From assembly GCA_004151065.3 (NCBI GenBank), contig NWUY0300019342.1, positions 9,157 to 20,693 of the forward strand: a DNA stretch of 11,537 bases. The letters run 5' to 3'. Positions 7,881 to 11,537 of the stretch are shown piece by piece (positions within the stretch are counted from its first letter, which is position 1; the number at the start of each line of letters is the position of its first letter). A program made the position numbers and the translations under genes. Origin of the DNA: Larix sibirica (lineage: Eukaryota > Streptophyta > Pinopsida > Pinales > Pinaceae). The notes under the pieces were generated by a model that saw only the letters and a list, made by a program, of their open reading frames with translations, did no database searches and was not told where the DNA came from.

Positions 7881-8848
7881 AAGATTCTATGTTGATTCGA
7901 TGCTAGGGCACCTGATTTTGAATCATATTGTCACGTCACTATTTTTCCATTTACATGGCTGAATTTGGTTTCCAAAGTTATAAATATGTTGTAAGCATCT
8001 TTATATTGAAGAGTTGTTTTGCTCCTAAAGAAGGGCCAAGATTGAGGTGAAACCCTCCTTGTCTTTTGTTGTTTTTCATTGATCAATATCTAAGGTTATG
8101 TTGCTGTCATTTATGTTCTTAAGAAAGGGTGTTGCTGTCTTTCTTGTTCATGATAAACACATCCTTATTGTTGTGTTTTAATTGTTTAAGGAGGTGCACC
8201 TTTGGAAAGGCCCTCATCTTAATTTATGCATGCTGAAATCAATTCACGTGGTTGATTATAGCATGTCAATAGTAGCATAGTCACACATCCATTTATTCAT
8301 ATTTCGAACCCTCTTGAATTTGGACCTTGACTCCATTGCCTCAATTAGATTGGCACTGGTCTACTCTTTCATCCATTTCCCTCAAAAAATATTTTACATA
8401 TTTTCCTAGGATTCCCTGCTTGCACCAACAGAGAGTCGACCTAAAATGAGAGGAGGTGTTACTAAGGTGACATTGGGTAATCTTCCCGAATCCCCATAGC
8501 GTTGCACTTGTTTTTAGGGCTTTATAACTTTAAGTGCAAATTTGGGAGGTAACAAACCCATGTGGAAATATGGTGAGCCTATTGAACTTAATAATTGACA
8601 AACTTAAATTGCATGTTGTGTGGGAATGAAATGACAGGGGGAATCAGCCGGTGGAAATATCACCTTACACAAATTCCAAGGCATGAAATCAAATTTTGTC
8701 CAAATTCAACCCCGGAATTCATTCTTATTGCCAATCAATCACTTCAGGAAATAATGGGTTAAAAGAAAGATGATAAGGAAGTTGAGCTTGCAATGGGAGG
8801 AGTTGCAAGATCCAGGGTAAAAATTTGGGCATCCAAACATGTTAAAGA
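7881..8848. other. Unassigned non-coding stretch
   Basis: No gene, LTR end or repeat array was recognised. Reading frames are closed by frequent stops on both strands. Small features only: an inverted repeat TTGCACTT (8502-8509) with AAGTGCAA (8532-8539), and a short open run at about 8437-8498 reading RGGVTKVTLGNLPESP that I cannot assign. Confidence 0.4.
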
Positions 8849-9151
8849 TGTTATAATAAGCATGAACGATTGGTGAATGCTTCAACAATGTGCAATATTG
8901 AAATGAACCCTAGGTATGTGATGAATAGATAAACAATGAAGCAAGCACAAAATCCTAGGTAGGGTTAAACCCTAACAAAGATGGACTCAAAAATTATACT
9001 TTATTATCTAAAGGCCATTGAATACAACAGCAATGAGTCTCTTTTATAGAGCTCATGTTACCTACAACCTAATTATAACCTAAGCATTAATTAACCTACA
9101 TCACTTATAAAACGTAACTTTATTACATCAAGTAAGCCTTATAATCTAACA
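8849..9151 (-). mobile_element. Second Ty1/copia-like LTR, unrelated family
   Basis: The minus strand from 9151 begins TGTTAGATTATAAGG right after a polypurine tract. It contains TATAAAAG (plus 9041-9048) and then AATAAA (plus 9000-9005), the expected U3-R order. The left limit is uncertain; a TTATAACA ending at 8849 would mirror the TGTTA start as terminal inverted repeats. A near-palindromic TAGGGTTTAACCCTA lies in the downstream part (plus about 8959-8974). Its sequence differs from the copia LTR at 6188, so it is a separate family. Confidence 0.55.
9041..9048 (-). promoter_or_regulatory. LTR TATA box
   Basis: Minus-strand TATAAAAG stands within GCTCTATAAAAGAGACTC, about 100 bp inside the LTR start. 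An AATAAA follows 36-41 bp downstream, consistent with a compact R region. Confidence 0.5.
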
Positions 9152-9164
9152 CCCCCTCTTAAGG
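9152..9164 (-). promoter_or_regulatory. Polypurine tract of the second copia LTR
   Basis: Minus-strand CCTTAAGAGGGGG is followed immediately by TGTTAGA. It has the same TTAAG-plus-G-run style as the tracts near 6190-6958, which is typical of plant copia elements. Confidence 0.6.
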
Positions 9165-9750
9165 CTTACAGTACAAACAAGCACATCAGTTAAAACATTA
9201 TTTAGACGCTTCTCTTTGACAAACAATGCTTGGACCAAATAGGGATCCATCAAGTTGCCTTGTGGCCCTCGTAAAGGAGTAGCTACCAAACTGAATTCTC
9301 AGTTCCCGGATTTCACTTCACTGAACTCTCGAATCACAGATCTCCTATACTATATGTGCAACATTCCATATTGAGCATCACTTCACTTGATCCCTTCCTT
9401 GTCTGCCAAGTGTGGGCCTCTTTAAATTATGAAAACGTCGCCTTGTTTTATTGTCCTCCATTCTAAGCAAGCACAAGGGTGAAGGATTTTGTGCTACATA
9501 GAAAAAAAATCGATATCCAGTTGAATCATCAAATATCCCTATGGAAATATTTCCATATGCGAAGTCACCAAGGCACCTAGCCAAGGTGCTCACCTAATAC
9601 TCTAGGAAGATATTATGGATAGGAGGTTTATCCATGTCAATCTTACATCTGTTGAAAATAAACAGTTGCTAGAAAAACTAAAACTAATGGAATAAACCTT
9701 GAGCAAATAGTTGCTAAATAAATAAATAGGAAACATGCATTTCTATTTAC
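9165..9750 (-). mobile_element. Possible internal 3' region of the second copia element
   Basis: By position this should be the end of the element's pol or its 3' untranslated region. A minus-strand open stretch at 9593-9378 and a closing frame just before the tract (VLTDVLVCTVSLKRGC) are present, but no RT or RNase H motif can be recognised. Element membership is inferred only from the adjacent polypurine tract. Confidence 0.25.
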
Positions 9751-9777
9751 TTTAGATTCCCCCCCTCTAAATCTAAA
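9751..9777. repeat. Inverted repeat around a C7 tract
   Basis: TTTAGATT at 9751-9758 and AATCTAAA at 9770-9777 are perfect 8-bp inverted repeats separated by CCCCCCCTCTA. On the minus strand this reads as a G-run preceded by AGATTTAGA, resembling another polypurine tract, but no TG LTR start follows it. Confidence 0.5.
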
Positions 9778-10367
9778 AATACTACCTTTCTCACAAGTTC
9801 ATTTTCTACAGATGGCTCTATGTTTTCCCCAGTATGCTGAAAATTATGCTTGTGCAGACTGTTTCAAATGAATAATATTTTTGCAAATCGCCTTTGCTCA
9901 ACAAAATACTCCTTTGAACCCATGTGAGAGGGACAACCCTCTTTGACCACCTTGGACGAGTTGGCATGAGCATTGACCATCTTTTGAGGAGTTTGCTAGA
10001 CATTTGGACCATTATTCTCTCTCTTGTTGGACTTGGCACACATTTTGAGGAATTGGTTAGAGGAGCACTCTAAGGTTTTTGACTTGTCTTGGACACTTGA
10101 GACACTTGGCACCTTCATCTGTTCAAGCACTCCATCACTTGAGGCATTTTCATCATGGTTTGACTTGGTTGATTAGGTGGTATATTGCACCTTGGAGACT
10201 TCTTCTTACCACACATGCCACCTCATCATGAGCATTCATCATCTTTGACTTGGTTGGTTAGGAACTTAGGTGTGCCTCCCTTTTTGAGAAGTTTTGCACA
10301 TCATTTTATGTATCTTGATGAGGGCACACCTACTATCATGGAGGATTGACTCATTTGACTAGAGCTT
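9778..10367. other. Non-coding stretch with short direct repeats
   Basis: No gene is recognised; the minus-strand open stretch at 9818-10039 has no motif. TTTGACTTGGTTGATTAGG (10159-10177) recurs as TTTGACTTGGTTGGTTAGG (10244-10262), 85 bp apart, each preceded by a CATT-CATCAT element. Looser relatives with TTTTGAGGA plus TTGCTAGA or TTGGTTAGA occur near 9983 and 10043. The stretch could be the U3 part of the LTR-like segment to its right. Confidence 0.4.
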
Positions 10368-10620
10368 GTTAGAGGGCGCTCCTATCTTTTGTCCACTTGT
10401 ATTGAAAAGTGAGTTGATAGTTTTGACTTGTCAACGAGGTTGTTACATCATTGAGAAGTCAAGATCTAGGGTTGCTATTGTTTACCATGTCCTTGGAGGA
10501 TTTAGCAACTCTCTCATCTATATAAGAGAGACTCGCCTCCTTTTTCTTGCTAGAACTCAGAGAATAAAGTCTCTTGCTACTCTTGTGTTCATTTTGAAGT
10601 CACCGGATTCAACAATTTTC
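10368..10620 (+). mobile_element. LTR-like promoter and polyadenylation segment
   Basis: TATATAAG (10519-10526) is followed by a short GC-richer leader and AATAAA at 10563-10568, then a T-rich stretch. A TATA box about 40 bp before a polyadenylation signal is characteristic of LTR R regions and unusual elsewhere. TGTTAGAGGG at about 10368 is a possible LTR start. No primer-binding site or polypurine tract was found to confirm it. Confidence 0.35.
10519..10526 (+). promoter_or_regulatory. TATA box
   Basis: TATATAAG in the context CATCTATATAAGAGAGAC, with AATAAA 37 bp downstream. It is probably the promoter of a decayed LTR. Confidence 0.4.
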
Positions 10621-10718
10621 CCTAATTAAATTTGAAATTCGTCGAATTCGAAGAGAAGGCGAACTAAATCGTTTAAATTCGGCCATTAAATTCAGCTCTA
10701 AAAAATCACATATCAATT

Positions 10719-10889
10719 GCGGTTTCTTCAAATGAGTTGTGTGTTTGCCCGTCCCATGAATGGATGCTCTGATATGTGCGGTTTCTTCAAATGCACAATG
10801 CACCATGTGTTTGCGGTTTCTTCAAATGCGCCATGTGGTTTATTCAAATGCCCTAGCCCATCCCATGAATGGATGCTCTCATATGTGCG
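10719..10889. repeat. Composite tandem repeat (GCGGTTTCTTCAAATG module)
   Basis: The 16-bp module GCGGTTTCTTCAAATG occurs at 10719-10734, 10778-10793 and 10813-10828, with a two-mismatch copy at 10835-10850. A second, longer module containing CCATGAATGGATGCTCT occurs at 10747-10780 and 10856-10889, 109 bp apart with only two differences. The array is therefore built as A-B, A, A, A'-B. Overlapping open stretches on both strands here are repeat by-products. Confidence 0.85.
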
Positions 10890-11537
10890 ATACGACCGAG
10901 ACAAACGGCTCCAGCTCATGGCTCGTCCAAATGGTAATCAAAATTACTCTCGACAATGGACGGAATGCACTCACCTTACTCTTTGACATGCCCTTCATTT
11001 TAATTTCCTTCAACATGCTTCATTTTAATTGAATCCATTATCCATGTTGGATTATATTGTTAATGTAATTGTAACTTCGGAAGATATTCACTTGTATATT
11101 TTATGTTGTATTTGTATTTTATTATTGTACCTCCGACNATGCGTTTGGGTCCAAAAACAACTCCAAACAATGCACCCTCGACCCAAGCATCATCAAGTCA
11201 AGTGCTTATCCTCCTAAGGCATGCAAATTGGTCCCATTGTTGATAGGGCCTAGCACTCTCCCTAATAATTCCCAACACCATCCCTTTAAGTGATCAATGG
11301 TCCTCTTCCAAGGTAGATCCACTTCTTATACAAGCAACGCCACATAAGATAATCATCTCCTTAAGTATTGTGTTACTCTAGCACCTAGTCCAAGGTGAAG
11401 TGACCACCCATAGAAGGGTATCCAAATGCCATCAACCATAAGGTATAAGATACATCTAAATGGCTAGGGTTTCACCATTCACCTCACATCACATGAAGGC
11501 ACTCCTAGCATGGTATAAACAATTTCAAAGCAACCCA
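10890..11537. other. Unassigned right flank
   Basis: No gene or element boundary was recognised. The left half is T-rich with a run of TAT/TTA triplets; the right half is more C-rich. An ambiguous base is at 11137. GCACCTAGTCCAAGGTG at 11381-11397 closely matches a site at 9573-9588, hinting that both ends belong to one dispersed repeat family. Confidence 0.35.

Noticed and set aside
10717-11032. Overlapping open frames on both strands with Cys/His-rich, zinc-finger-like translations
   Set aside because: The apparent periodicity comes from the tandem repeat at 10719-10889. Three frames look equally good and none has proper finger spacing.
1-11537. CRISPR arrays, rRNA, tRNA genes, bacterial operons or phage genes
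   Set aside because: No regular spacer-repeat structure, no rRNA or tRNA signature beyond the primer-binding site, and no prokaryotic gene organisation were seen.

Overview
This window looks like intergenic DNA from a large, repeat-rich seed-plant nuclear genome. Long-diverged LTR retrotransposons fill it, with no intact host gene, no rRNA or tRNA gene and no CRISPR-like array. The style of the Ty3/gypsy gag and RT remnants, the AT-rich composition and the heavy decay would suit a gymnosperm such as a conifer, but the sequence alone does not prove the lineage. Two N bases (4388 and 11137) point to a draft assembly. All coding material is broken by stops and frameshifts, so nothing here should be functional today.

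Layout, left to right. 1-918: gene-free AT-rich DNA with a faint direct repeat. 919-2363: a decayed, unrecognised plus-strand protein gene of about 480 codons. It reads in one frame to about 1830 and then in the frame one base earlier; it has an internal 195-bp duplication and a leucine-zipper-like coiled-coil end. About 2392-3111: a probable LTR with a TATA box, followed at 3117-3134 by a primer-binding site complementary to the 3' end of plant tRNA-Asp. 3284-5810: plus-strand remains of a Ty3/gypsy (Athila/Tat-like) element, with gag, an acidic linker and a reverse transcriptase in shifting frames. The RT aspartate motif is mutated, and RNase H, integrase and the 3' LTR are not seen.

About 5870-7870: minus-strand Ty1/copia-like debris. 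It has three polypurine-tract/LTR-start junctions (two in a 138-bp tandem duplication), a degenerate minisatellite made of LTR-like units, and a short pol remnant with the IN-RT linker signature. 7880-8848: no recognisable content. About 8849-9164: a second, unrelated minus-strand copia-like LTR end with TATA box, AATAAA and polypurine tract. 9165-10360: non-coding, with an inverted repeat around a C7 tract and short direct repeats. About 10368-10620: an LTR-like promoter/polyadenylation segment on the plus strand. 10719-10889: a compact composite tandem repeat. 10890-11537: nothing recognised.

These parts do not work together as a system. The window is a palimpsest of at least three retroelement families plus one unidentified decayed ORF, which is the best candidate for something undescribed.
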